64,000 nt of DNA from Fischerella muscicola SAG 1427-1 = PCC 73103. Its GTDB lineage: Bacteria > Cyanobacteriota > Cyanobacteriia > Cyanobacteriales > Nostocaceae. A model generated the notes under the pieces. That model was not told the origin of the DNA. It made no database searches and saw only the letters and a program-made list of their open reading frames with translations. Positions 27,560-35,769 of this stretch are shown here, piece after piece (positions within the stretch are counted from its first letter, which is position 1; every line of letters begins with the position of its first letter). Made by a program: the position numbers and the translations under genes. The stretch spans positions 99,109 to 163,108 of the forward strand of contig NZ_AJLJ01000061.1 of the NCBI RefSeq assembly GCF_000317245.1, in the 5' to 3' direction.

Positions 27560-29500
27560 TCAAAAACGCTGACCGATACCAAAGTGAAACTTGCTTTCAC
27601 CTCGGTCATTAATTCCGTAGTCGGCGCGAAGTAAACCCAAGGGTGAATTGAAGCGTATACCTGCGCCATAACCAAAACCAATTCCTGGTTTACCACGTAC
27701 TCCTGCTGGGTTTCCTAATACAGTGTCACCAGAACCTAAATCAGAGGCGAAGTCACCAAACAAAACGCCACCGAAATTTTGCCACACAGGAAAGCGATAT
27801 TCGGCGGAAGCTAATACGTAACTCCGACCATTACCAAGTTGACCAGAATCATAACCACGTACAGAATTCGGCCCACCCAAATTAAATGTTTGATAGGGTG
27901 CTAAATCACCAATCACAGTTCCACCTTGCAGGTTGACAGCAAATACTTGTGGCTGTTGAGAATCAAATAATTTAATTGGCACAAATCGACTATAATTCGC
28001 CTCTAGGCGATTCATGGAAATTTCACCCTTACCGATGGGGACTGATTGTTCTGTTTGCAAACGTAAAACAGATCCTTGGGTTGGGTTAGCGGGATTATCT
28101 CGGTTGTCTTTGATAGCACTAAAAGATACAGTTGTCAAGTCGTCGATGCCTGTACCACTCAAAGATAAAGGATTACCTTGGGCATCGAAAGGGGTAATTT
28201 TGCCATTGCGATCGCGGATACTAGTACGGCTGTAATTAAATCCTAAGCTGGTATTCCAACCTTCTAGCGGTCGCTGGAATGTTAAACCACCACCAAATTG
28301 ACCTTCCCGGACTTTATCACCATTGGCTAATTTAATTTCATCATCAAAGGTATTTGACTGTTCCCGATTACGAAAAGCACTGATGGTATAACCAAGGGCA
28401 TCAGGATTATTAGGGCGATAGGGACTGGTAAACTTACTATCAAACTGGAGATCACGCGCACCGACTTGGAGATTAGTACCAAAAGAATTGTTAACACCAC
28501 CAACATTTTGGTCTTGAAACGAAAGACTACCAACCAAACCTTCGTCAGCGTTGTAATTACCTCCTACATTTACCGCACGTGCGCCTCTTTCTTGAAGTTG
28601 GTAAATAACATCTAGCTTAGTTGCATCGCCTTCAAGGGCGACATTCACGCTGTCAAATAAACCTAGTTTATATAACTGTTGTAAGTCTTGTTTAACTAAA
28701 TTTTCTTGGAAAAGTTCACCTGGTTTGAGTTGGATTTGTTGGCGGAGAAAATCTGTTTTTGTTCGCCCTTCTATCGGTTTACCTTGTTCATCTACTGTTT
28801 GTCCTTGATCGTTGACAAAGCGGAATTTAATATCGCTTACTAAACCTTCTGCGACATTGACACTCAAAACTCCTTCACGATTTGGTGTGATTGATAACAC
28901 CCGCGCTACTTTGTAACCGTTGTCAGCGTACCATTGATTAATTTGTTGGACTGCTTGCTGTAAGTTAGCAGGACTAATTGGTTTACCGACTTGAGATTGA
29001 AATGGTTTTAAAGCTTCTTGATAGTTAAGGGCTTTTGCACCAGAAAATTGGAGCGATCGCACGATTACTGGTTGCACTTGATAAACTACATTTAAACCTG
29101 CCTTAGTACTTTGGCTATTGACGCTAACATTGGCAAATAAACCAGTATCTAAAATAGCCACAACATCCTGTTGTAATTGAGTTTGGCTAGTTTCGCCGCC
29201 ACTTTGTGTTTTAATTATTTTGCTAATGATCTGCTGTAATTCTGGTGTCGCACCAACAATTTGTACATCCGTAGCTGTCACAACTAAATTATTGTTTTGG
29301 GAAAACTGCGAAACTACAACTGTTTCCGGTGATGCGATCGCATCTGTTTGTACAGAGGTGACTTCGGTTGCTTGCACTAATACATTTGCAGTTTTTTGAT
29401 TCTGTGTGGAATCACTAGTAGGCGCAGCAGTTGCTTGCTGAGTCACATTGCTAGTGGCTAAAGTAGCTAAAGTAAAAATTGCAGCAGAAGAAATTCGCAT
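27560..29500 (-). CDS. Omp85/BamA family outer membrane protein with POTRA domains
   Basis: A 646-residue outer membrane protein. A signal peptide (about residues 1-26, ending QQATAAP) and a Ser/Thr/Gln-rich linker precede three POTRA-like domains (about 70-145, 146-222 and 223-315). A 16-stranded barrel follows, with the VRGYDSGQLG motif in the GGPNSVRGY loop that enters the barrel, and it ends with Phe (GIGQRF), the outer membrane insertion signature. Cyanobacteria have several Omp85 members; those of this size act in outer membrane protein insertion or transport and are relatives of chloroplast Toc75. Which paralogue this is cannot be fixed here. It is monocistronic. Confidence 0.92.
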   Translation of the reverse strand: MRISSAAIFTLATLATSNVTQQATAAPTSDSTQNQKTANVLVQATEVTSVQTDAIASPETVVVSQFSQNNNLVVTATDVQIVGATPELQQIISKIIKTQSGGETSQTQLQQDVVAILDTGLFANVSVNSQSTKAGLNVVYQVQPVIVRSLQFSGAKALNYQEALKPFQSQVGKPISPANLQQAVQQINQWYADNGYKVARVLSITPNREGVLSVNVAEGLVSDIKFRFVNDQGQTVDEQGKPIEGRTKTDFLRQQIQLKPGELFQENLVKQDLQQLYKLGLFDSVNVALEGDATKLDVIYQLQERGARAVNVGGNYNADEGLVGSLSFQDQNVGGVNNSFGTNLQVGARDLQFDSKFTSPYRPNNPDALGYTISAFRNREQSNTFDDEIKLANGDKVREGQFGGGLTFQRPLEGWNTSLGFNYSRTSIRDRNGKITPFDAQGNPLSLSGTGIDDLTTVSFSAIKDNRDNPANPTQGSVLRLQTEQSVPIGKGEISMNRLEANYSRFVPIKLFDSQQPQVFAVNLQGGTVIGDLAPYQTFNLGGPNSVRGYDSGQLGNGRSYVLASAEYRFPVWQNFGGVLFGDFASDLGSGDTVLGNPAGVRGKPGIGFGYGAGIRFNSPLGLLRADYGINDRGESKFHFGIGQRF

Positions 29501-29667
29501 AATTAATCAAGCCTGATTGACAGGAAGTTAGCTTGTATTTGTTGATAAGAGAATAGACAATGACGATAATACTAACTACCAGTCCTCTCCGATTGCTTAC
29601 GGATAGATACGCCATTTATATCTCTTGACCACAAAGACAGCTATAAGTAACTTTTTGTTTCTGTTCG

Positions 29668-29699
29668 TAGTAAGCACTTTAGTGCTGAAGTGCTTACTA
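29668..29699. repeat. 12-bp inverted repeat, dispersed type
   Basis: TAGTAAGCACTT (29668-29679) faces AAGTGCTTACTA (29688-29699) over an 8-base loop that itself repeats TAGTGCT. It lies just after the 3' end of the DUF2358 gene but lacks a T-run on that strand. It is probably a dispersed palindrome that may also act as an mRNA 3' hairpin. Confidence 0.75.
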
Positions 29700-29707
29700 A
29701 AAACCCA

Positions 29708-30139
29708 TTACTTATAATTTTTCCCTTTACGAAAAAACTGCTGTAAAATTTTGCCAGGTTTTCTATCCCAAGTATCGATATGCTCGTAAATTAAAGCATC
29801 TTGGTTGAGTTTATAAGTAGAATAGCCATTGAAAAATATGTGTGCTTTCCAGGGAACCCGTAACACCCCACGCACAGTCCATTTTGCTAGGATGATATCT
29901 TCATCTGACTGAGATACATCATGTAAGTCAAAATAAATCTCTGTGAAAAACAAGCGAGCATGAAAGCGCAAAGTCCAGAAGATAATGCGGTAATTTAGTT
30001 TGCCTTTAAATTTATTAACTGGATCTTGAAAATATATATTTGGTGTATAAATATCGTAGGAAATATCTTTTTCAAATAATGTCGGTAAATCGTGTCGTAG
30101 AGTCTCTATATTTTGATCAATTTGCGATTGATAATCCAC
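29708..30139 (-). CDS. DUF2358 (NTF2-like) protein
   Basis: About 143 residues, with the DUF2358 pattern ETLRHDLPTLFEKDISYDIY followed by YFQDPVNKFKGKLNYR, and a C-terminal strand pattern ending WDRKPGKILQQFF. The family has an NTF2/SnoaL-like fold, occurs in cyanobacteria and plastids, and has no proven function. I prefer the GTG at 30139 (VDYQSQIDQ), which follows a GAGG at suitable spacing and avoids overlap. A GTG at 30190 would lengthen the protein by 17 residues and overlap the upstream hydrolase gene by 40 bp. It probably forms a transcription unit with the two genes upstream (31.3-32.1 kb). Confidence 0.85.
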   Translation of the reverse strand: MDYQSQIDQNIETLRHDLPTLFEKDISYDIYTPNIYFQDPVNKFKGKLNYRIIFWTLRFHARLFFTEIYFDLHDVSQSDEDIILAKWTVRGVLRVPWKAHIFFNGYSTYKLNQDALIYEHIDTWDRKPGKILQQFFRKGKNYK

Positions 30140-30150
30140 AACTATTGCCT

Positions 30151-31305
30151 CTAAAAAATAGCTTTGAAAAATCTTAGTAATCTTTGCCACATAGAAGACA
30201 ATTCTATTCTATCCGCACTCGGTCTATTTAAATCCGCAACAGAAGGGAAAGCCGCTAATTGAGCATAAGGGCCTTTTCGTAATACCTTCGCCAGAGCATT
30301 ATTATCTGCTCGCAAACCTTCATAGAAAAAGAATACTTCTCCTGCTATTCCGCAATTACGATTAAACTCAATTACTTGTAAAAGTTGTTTAGAACTGATT
30401 TGATAGGAACCAATTTTCATTAAAATTCCTGGTGCTAATCTTGCTAATGCTCTCCTCGATAATTGTTTGTTAATCAACTGCTCAAGCGTACATCGATAAC
30501 TAAAGATATCACGCCGATATATCTGTGGATGCAAGATATCAACTAGCCCTCGTTCTAACCAAGTCCGCGAATCTTGCAAATATTCTTTAAATCCCCAGCC
30601 AGGAATATTAGGAGCCATTGAGACTATTAAATTGGGATTTATTGCTTTGACTGATTGATATAAACGAGCAAGGAATTCTGTCAGAATGTCAGCGCGCCAC
30701 TTTAACCACTGATCATCTTGGGGATTTTGTGGGGGATTTCTACCAAACTGCTGGTTGTAGAGTTTTACGGTGAATTGGTCATAACCGCCTTCACAAGGTA
30801 ATGCAGGTAGGCGATCGTCACCTTGAATACCATCAACTTCGTAATTTCGTACAACTTCTAAGATCAAATTCAACATGAAATTTTGGACTTCTGGGTTGAG
30901 AGAATTCAACCACTCGAAGCCATTTTTCTTGAGTAAATTACCATTGCAATCACGTCCAGCCCATTCTGGTTTTTTCGCTAACAGTGATCCACCATTCATT
31001 TTGTAGGAACTAGCGAATCCATATTCAAACCAAGGAATGACTTTAAGACCAACTCGATGCGCGGCGGTTACTACTTCTGCTAAAGGGTCACGTCCCAGAA
31101 ATGATGAGTCTATTTCCGTACCGAAGGTCTGTTGCATGAGTTGACTAGGATATAGTGTTGCTCCCTTACCCCAAACAACTGGAAAGACAACATTAAAGCC
31201 TATCTCGGCGAGAAAGTCCATCGCTTCCGCAATGCGTTCCTGAGAACGGAGAACCTTGCTATCAGTTGTAGTAAGCCAAACGCCTCGAATTTCAATACTT
31301 GCCAT
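30151..31305 (-). CDS. Family 10-like glycosyl hydrolase (GHL10/DUF187, YngK-like)
   Basis: A 384-residue TIM-barrel protein starting MASIEIRGVWLTTTDSKVL (ATG at 31305; a TTG 15 bp upstream is less likely). Family features are the IRGVWLTTT first strand, FNVVFPVVWGKGATLYPS, PWFEYGFA and NPEVQNFMLNLILEVVRNYEVDGIQ-type strand with DGIQGDDR. A later strand shows LVDILHPQIYRRD. The DGIQ acidic residues are the likely catalytic region. Members act on polysaccharide or peptidoglycan-derived glycans, but biochemical data are scarce. No signal peptide is visible, so a cytoplasmic location is suggested, which is unusual because many homologues are exported. It lies 5-20 bp from the DUF1206 gene upstream. 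Confidence 0.87.
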   Translation of the reverse strand: MASIEIRGVWLTTTDSKVLRSQERIAEAMDFLAEIGFNVVFPVVWGKGATLYPSQLMQQTFGTEIDSSFLGRDPLAEVVTAAHRVGLKVIPWFEYGFASSYKMNGGSLLAKKPEWAGRDCNGNLLKKNGFEWLNSLNPEVQNFMLNLILEVVRNYEVDGIQGDDRLPALPCEGGYDQFTVKLYNQQFGRNPPQNPQDDQWLKWRADILTEFLARLYQSVKAINPNLIVSMAPNIPGWGFKEYLQDSRTWLERGLVDILHPQIYRRDIFSYRCTLEQLINKQLSRRALARLAPGILMKIGSYQISSKQLLQVIEFNRNCGIAGEVFFFYEGLRADNNALAKVLRKGPYAQLAAFPSVADLNRPSADRIELSSMWQRLLRFFKAIF

Positions 31306-31325
31306 ATTTTGTGAGAACAAATTTT

Positions 31326-32141
31326 TTAATTTGTTGCCAGCTGACTATACCGTGCTTGGACTACCATATATACGCCATAAGCAATCAAACCTAGTGCCAC
31401 AATTCCCAAAAGCCAAGGCCCATAAGGCTGTTGTGCTAAGGTCTGTAATGCTTGGTCTAAACCTCCTGCTTGAGTTGGATCATATTGGGTTGCTGCTTGA
31501 ATCAAAAACCAGCCAATTATGCAGAATACAACACCCCGCGCCGCTACGCCAAATCTGCAAATTGTCATGACCCATTTACGTTCTGCATTGCTTAATTCTG
31601 TGATGTTGAGTCTTTTACGAATTTTTTTACTAAAAGCTTGATAAAACTGATAAAAACCCAGACCAATGATTAATGCTCCAACAGTTCCAATGAGCCATTG
31701 ACCAAAGGGTTGAGAAAGTATACGTGCTGTCCAATCTTGCGTAGAGTTACTATTACTATTTCCACCAGTGCCAAGAGCAAGTTTGATAGCAGTAAAAGCT
31801 AAACCAGCGTAAATAAAGCCGTTAATTGCATATCCAATTCTTTTGGCTATTCCTTTGGCATCTGTTCCATTATTTTCTGGATCTTTGATTGCTTCGACAA
31901 AACGCCAAATCACATATCCAATTAAGCCAATTGCTATTAAAGCCAGCAAAATTTGCCCAAATGCTTGTTTGACAATTTCTTGGAGTGCGCCCTGAGAATC
32001 TGTGGTTTTTCCACCGCTTCCCACTGCTGCTTGCAATGCGAGGAATCCGACAACAGCGTATACTATTCCTTTAGATATATAACCAAATCTAGCTAGGCGC
32101 TCAATCCAAGCTGATGGATGGTGTATTAATTGCTGGGTCAT
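31326..32141 (-). CDS. DUF1206 integral membrane protein
   Basis: A 271-residue protein with six hydrophobic segments arranged as three two-helix repeats, the arrangement of DUF1206. Each repeat begins with an R(F/I)G(Y/V) pattern: IERLARFGYISKGIVYAVVG, AKRIGYAINGFIYAGLA and MTICRFGVAARGVVFCIIG. Function is unknown. It is the first gene of a three-gene set with the glycosyl hydrolase and the DUF2358 protein, separated by few bases. The C-terminus YMVVQARYSQL is cytoplasmic by the positive-inside rule. Confidence 0.9.
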   Translation of the reverse strand: MTQQLIHHPSAWIERLARFGYISKGIVYAVVGFLALQAAVGSGGKTTDSQGALQEIVKQAFGQILLALIAIGLIGYVIWRFVEAIKDPENNGTDAKGIAKRIGYAINGFIYAGLAFTAIKLALGTGGNSNSNSTQDWTARILSQPFGQWLIGTVGALIIGLGFYQFYQAFSKKIRKRLNITELSNAERKWVMTICRFGVAARGVVFCIIGWFLIQAATQYDPTQAGGLDQALQTLAQQPYGPWLLGIVALGLIAYGVYMVVQARYSQLATN

Positions 32142-32512
32142 AGTTCTTTGAATATAATTATAGCTATGGTTTTATCAGGGTTAAGCTATGAATTTCATCC
32201 ATCTTAAGGAGAATTGCATATTTTCAAGAGACTGATTTTTGAATTTAATGAATTGCTAAAAATCATATTGTTTGCTTTTGAAGATAGACACCAATTGGCT
32301 TTTAAATGGTCAGTACTAAGACGCTAAGAACATCCGGTAGATAGGAAAGCTCTTGAAATTATTTTGTAATTTAGATATTTACTAAATAAAAGATATTGTG
32401 CTATTTTAAATATAAAAATGAAAACCTAAATTGGTTGTCATTATTTAAAATAAAATTTATTTACTATTAGTTAACTTGAAACGATAACTATTTTTCTGGA
32501 GGTGGATAAGTC
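32142..32512. other. 371-bp intergenic region, no gene seen
   Basis: AT-rich DNA between the divergent DUF1206 and epoxide-hydrolase-like genes. It should contain both promoters. A strong ribosome-binding site (CTGGAGGTGG) occurs at 32499-32508 for the + strand gene. No repeats or hairpins of note. Confidence 0.6.
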
Positions 32513-33376
32513 ATGCCTGTGCTAGATGCTAATTGGCAACACGATTATATAATTACTAATGGAATTAAGCTGCATTATGTGACTCAGGGAGAAGGACAAT
32601 TGATGTTGATGTTGCATGGCTTTCCTGAGTTTTGGTATTCATGGCGGCATCAAATTCCTGAATTTGCAAATTATTTTAAAGTCGTGGCTGTAGATTTGCG
32701 TGGGTACAATGACAGCGACAAACCCAAAGAGCAATCTGCTTATCGAATGGATGAATTTCTTCAAGATATTAAGGGTTTGATTGAGGGATTAGGATACGAA
32801 AAGTGTATTTTGGTTGGTCATGATTGGGGTGGTGCGATCGCTTGGTGTTTTGCCTATACTTATCCAGAAATGGTAGAGCGATTAATTGTACTAAATCTTC
32901 CTCATCCGGCTAAGTTCAGTGAAGGCTTACGGACACCTGGGCAATTGCTCAAAAGCTCTTACATGTTTTTATTTCAACTACCTTGGCTACCAGAAGTCCT
33001 AATTCAATCATGGGATTATCAACTGATTGAAAATGCTTTTCAAGGTATGGCTGTTGACAAAAATGCTTTTAGCAAAGCTGACATTGAAGCTTATAAAGAT
33101 GCTGCTGCTAAACGCGGATCTTTGACGGCAATGTTGAATTATTATCGCAATATTTTTCAAGACCAAATGTTTAATAAAAGTTGGGGAATTTTAGAAGTAC
33201 CAACGTTAATGATTTGGGGGGAAAACGATACCGCACTTGGAAAAGAACTAACTTACGGTACAGAAGCTTATGTGAGAGATTTGCAAATTAAATATATTCC
33301 TAACTGTAGCCACTGGGTACAACAGGAACGACCGGAATTAGTCAATCAATATATACAGGAGTATCTGGGGCTATAA
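32513..33376 (+). CDS. Alpha/beta hydrolase, epoxide hydrolase-like
   Basis: A 287-residue alpha/beta hydrolase. The oxyanion motif HGFPEFWYSW (His35-Pro38) and the nucleophile elbow VGHDWGG (Asp104) are those of epoxide hydrolases and haloalkane dehalogenases, which use Asp rather than Ser. The acid is probably Asp in WGENDTAL (about 240) and the base His is in NCSHWVQQERPE (about 270). The cap domain spans about 135-215. Soluble epoxide hydrolase activity is the most likely; dehalogenase activity is possible because the two share the fold. The ATG at 32513 follows a clear GGAGGTGG. The next gene starts 3 bp after its stop, so they form an operon. Confidence 0.9.
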   Translation: MPVLDANWQHDYIITNGIKLHYVTQGEGQLMLMLHGFPEFWYSWRHQIPEFANYFKVVAVDLRGYNDSDKPKEQSAYRMDEFLQDIKGLIEGLGYEKCILVGHDWGGAIAWCFAYTYPEMVERLIVLNLPHPAKFSEGLRTPGQLLKSSYMFLFQLPWLPEVLIQSWDYQLIENAFQGMAVDKNAFSKADIEAYKDAAAKRGSLTAMLNYYRNIFQDQMFNKSWGILEVPTLMIWGENDTALGKELTYGTEAYVRDLQIKYIPNCSHWVQQERPELVNQYIQEYLGL

Positions 33377-33379
33377 CTT

Positions 33380-33970
33380 ATGTCTATTGCTCCTTGGCGA
33401 AGTGCGATCGCTCGCGCTCTTCATCGTAACCGCAGTCTTGTTTACGCTCGTTACTTACAACTCGCAACAGTCAAAGATGATGGTCGTCCTGCTAATCGGA
33501 CTGTGGTATTTCGTGGCTTTTTAGAAGATACCAATCAGCTAAAATTTATTACTGATGACCGTAGTGAAAAAGCTACCCAAATCCTACTAAAACCTTGGGC
33601 AGAAGTTTGTTGGTATTTTCCTAGCACACGCGAACAATTTCGCATAAGTGGCTGTTTAACTCTGGTGGGGAGTGATTATTTTGACCCGATATTACAACAA
33701 GCCCGGATTAATACTTGGCAAGAATTGAGTGATGCTGCACGTATACAGTTTGCTTGGCCTCATCCTGGTAAACCCAGGAAAATGGAGGATCACAAAGCTT
33801 TTATCCTACCACAACCTGATCCAGTACACCCATTACCAAATTTTTGTTTGCTACTACTCGACCCAGCCAAAGTAGACCACCTAGAATTGCGTGGTGAACC
33901 ACAAAATCGCTGGCTCTATCGCTACGATGACCAGCAAAAAGAGTGGTCTATGCAGGCTATTAATCCTTAA
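33380..33970 (+). CDS. PPOX-class FMN-dependent protein, alr4036 family
   Basis: A 196-residue split-barrel flavoprotein related to pyridoxamine 5'-phosphate oxidase. It matches the cyanobacterial alr4036-type subfamily, with starting motif [18 protein letters not shown]-contacting strand [21 protein letters not shown] and [14 protein letters not shown]. The C-terminus carries [12 protein letters not shown]. Family members bind FMN, but substrate is not established; true PdxH activity is unproven. It is translationally linked to the upstream hydrolase gene (3-bp gap), and its last 4 bp overlap the convergent cysE gene. Confidence 0.88.
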   Translation: MSIAPWRSAIARALHRNRSLVYARYLQLATVKDDGRPANRTVVFRGFLEDTNQLKFITDDRSEKATQILLKPWAEVCWYFPSTREQFRISGCLTLVGSDYFDPILQQARINTWQELSDAARIQFAWPHPGKPRKMEDHKAFILPQPDPVHPLPNFCLLLLDPAKVDHLELRGEPQNRWLYRYDDQQKEWSMQAINP

Positions 33971-34734
33971 ATTCCAGCCCCATCCAGAAACTCTTGAATA
34001 GCCTTATCTCTAAGGTTGCAACACACACCATCTTGTAATTTTTCATCCTCGTTTTGGGTATGTAATTGACTTACTAAAACAAGAGTTTTGTTATCCGACT
34101 GGTTTTGCTGTAGGCTTTGTATCTGTTCTTCTAACAATTCAAGGCGATCTACTAAAGCGCGAATGACTTCTGCTTCCGAGTCTGGTAGATTATTGTGTTC
34201 CAATGGGGCGACGCGCACGCCAGAACGATAAATAATGCGACCTGGTATACCAACAACAGTGCAATTAGAAGGTACATCCCTCAAAACAACTGACCCAGCA
34301 CCAATACGAACATTATTACCAACTTGGATATTACCTAATACTTTTGCACCTGCACCAACTACAACATTTTCACCCAAAGTCGGGTGGCGTTTACCACTTT
34401 CCTTACCAGTACCGCCCAGAGTTACGCCTTGGTAAATCAGCGTATAGTCTCCCACAATGGCTGTTTCACCAATCACAACCCCCATCCCATGATCTATAAA
34501 TACACTTTTACCAATCACAGCACCAGGGTGAATTTCAATTCCGGTTAAAAATCGGGCAACATGGGAAATCAAACGGGGAATAAAAGGAATACCAATATGA
34601 TGCAGCCAATGAGCCAGCCGATGAAATAGCAGAGCTTGTAAACCAGGGTAGCAAAACAATACTTCCAACCAGTTACGGGCAGCTGGATCACGTTCAAAGA
34701 TAATGCGAAAATCAGCAAGGAGTGTAGACAGCAC
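33967..34734 (-). CDS. cysE: Serine O-acetyltransferase CysE
   Basis: A 255-residue enzyme that acetylates serine with acetyl-CoA, the first step of cysteine synthesis. The N-terminal helical region ([18 protein letters not shown]) leads into left-handed beta-helix hexapeptide repeats (about residues 65-165): [24 protein letters not shown] (catalytic His/Asp), [20 protein letters not shown] and [12 protein letters not shown]-terminal extension of about 60 residues is predicted helical, then polar (ENEDEKLQ), and is longer than in short enterobacterial-type CysE but common in cyanobacteria. It is convergent with the PPOX gene, overlapping by 4 bp. Confidence 0.95.
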   Translation of the reverse strand: MLSTLLADFRIIFERDPAARNWLEVLFCYPGLQALLFHRLAHWLHHIGIPFIPRLISHVARFLTGIEIHPGAVIGKSVFIDHGMGVVIGETAIVGDYTLIYQGVTLGGTGKESGKRHPTLGENVVVGAGAKVLGNIQVGNNVRIGAGSVVLRDVPSNCTVVGIPGRIIYRSGVRVAPLEHNNLPDSEAEVIRALVDRLELLEEQIQSLQQNQSDNKTLVLVSQLHTQNEDEKLQDGVCCNLRDKAIQEFLDGAGI

Positions 34735-35052
34735 GCTTCAAGAACCCTCTGTTTTGCCAAACAAGCTACACTCTATCTTAACCTTTTAGGTGTTGTTTGT
34801 TGGTCAATGGTCATTGGTCATTGGTCATTGGTCATTGGTCATTGGTCATTGGTCATTGGTCATTGGTCAATGGTCATTGGTCAATGGTCATTGGTCATGG
34901 GCCATTGGGCTTTGGTCATTGGTCATTTGATAGGGAACTCTTACAAGGGAATAGGGAACAGGAAACAGAAATTCCCCCTTGTCCTCCTTGTCCTCCTTGT
35001 CCCCCCTTTCGCTAATCCCCTTTACCCAATTCCTGATCCCCGATCCCAATAA
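34735..35052. other. 318-bp intergenic region dominated by tandem repeats
   Basis: After the cysE start region the DNA consists of a TTGGTCA heptamer array (34801-34927), then CTTGTCCTC octamer-like units (34978-35007) and a CCTGATCCC-type tail near 35030. Two overlapping frames of 72 and 81 codons are translations of the array and are not genes. The cysE promoter must lie upstream of 34734 within or across this array. Confidence 0.7.
34801..34927. repeat. TTGGTCA heptamer array
   Basis: About 17-18 consecutive heptamers of TTGGTCA, with variant units (TGGTCAA, GGGCCAT, TTGGGCT) concentrated in the second half. It is the longer counterpart of the array at 18097-18142; shorter pieces are near 56714-56735. 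Perfect units at one end and variants at the other suggest directional slippage growth. Confidence 0.92.
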
Positions 35053-35541
35053 CTATTCTTGGACAAAAAGTGTGTAGTTCTTTTTGACCTGAGAGTTAAA
35101 GGTTGCGACCCAAACTTTGTAAGTTCCTGCTTTCCACTCTGTGTCTTCAATGCTGGCATCTTCACTATCACCTGTATCATCACCACAACGAATAGTGTTA
35201 TCGTCTGGGCCTTGAATCAGTAAAGTGGTATCGTAGCCACCACTATTTACCAGTACTTTTAAGTGGGAAAAGTTTTTTTCTAAAATTAAGATGTGGTCTG
35301 GGGTCGGATCGGCAAAGCCAATACACGCTTTTTCATGGCGATCGCGGTTACTAATTGCTGACAAAGAATAAGAGCCACCAGTATAACCTGTTACTGTCCC
35401 TTGTGCTGGTTCAAAGTGAGGCGATAGAGTAATTTCACCAAAATAAGCGGTGTCTGCTGATACAGACGCTGGGGTGATAAATGCCAGCACTGCTAAAATC
35501 CAACCCCCTTTTAAAAGAAGTCGGGGGCAACGTTTATCCAT
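35053..35541 (-). CDS. Secreted protein of unknown function, PPC-like beta domain
   Basis: A 162-residue protein with a signal peptide (GGWILAVLAFITPASVSA) that predicts periplasmic or extracellular location. The rest is beta-rich and resembles bacterial pre-peptidase C-terminal (PPC) type domains: a strand with HLKVLVNSGGYDTTLLIQGP, an Asp-rich turn (CGDDTGDSEDASIEDTEW), then AGTYKVWVATFNS and a closing KKNYTLFV strand. Two Cys residues (in KACIGFAD and IRCGDD) could form a disulfide. The resemblance is by pattern only. It is monocistronic, with tandem-repeat DNA downstream of its stop. Confidence 0.75.
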   Translation of the reverse strand: MDKRCPRLLLKGGWILAVLAFITPASVSADTAYFGEITLSPHFEPAQGTVTGYTGGSYSLSAISNRDRHEKACIGFADPTPDHILILEKNFSHLKVLVNSGGYDTTLLIQGPDDNTIRCGDDTGDSEDASIEDTEWKAGTYKVWVATFNSQVKKNYTLFVQE

Positions 35542-35722
35542 AGAAGCCCTCCAACGAAGAAATTATAGTTATATTCTATACTTGATGGTAACAAAAATAA
35601 CCTTATAGTTATTTAGTGCTGTGCCAGATTGGAAGGTGACACAATTGGGAAAAGATGTGAGGAGAATGGACAAGGGGGACAAAACAAGTCAAAAGTCAAA
35701 AGTCAAAATTAAGAACTTGTTG

Positions 35723-35757
35723 CCCAATGCCCAATGCCCAATGCCCAATGCCCAATG
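35723..35757. repeat. CCCAATG heptamer tandem repeat
   Basis: Five perfect CCCAATG copies directly beside the 3' end of the DUF3352 gene. Short runs of the same heptamer occur near 23535-23570. Confidence 0.9.
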
Positions 35758-35769
35758 ACCAGTTACTAA

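Noticed and set aside
34797..35052. Two overlapping plus-strand frames of 72 and 81 codons
   Set aside because: They are translations of the TTGGTCA heptamer array.
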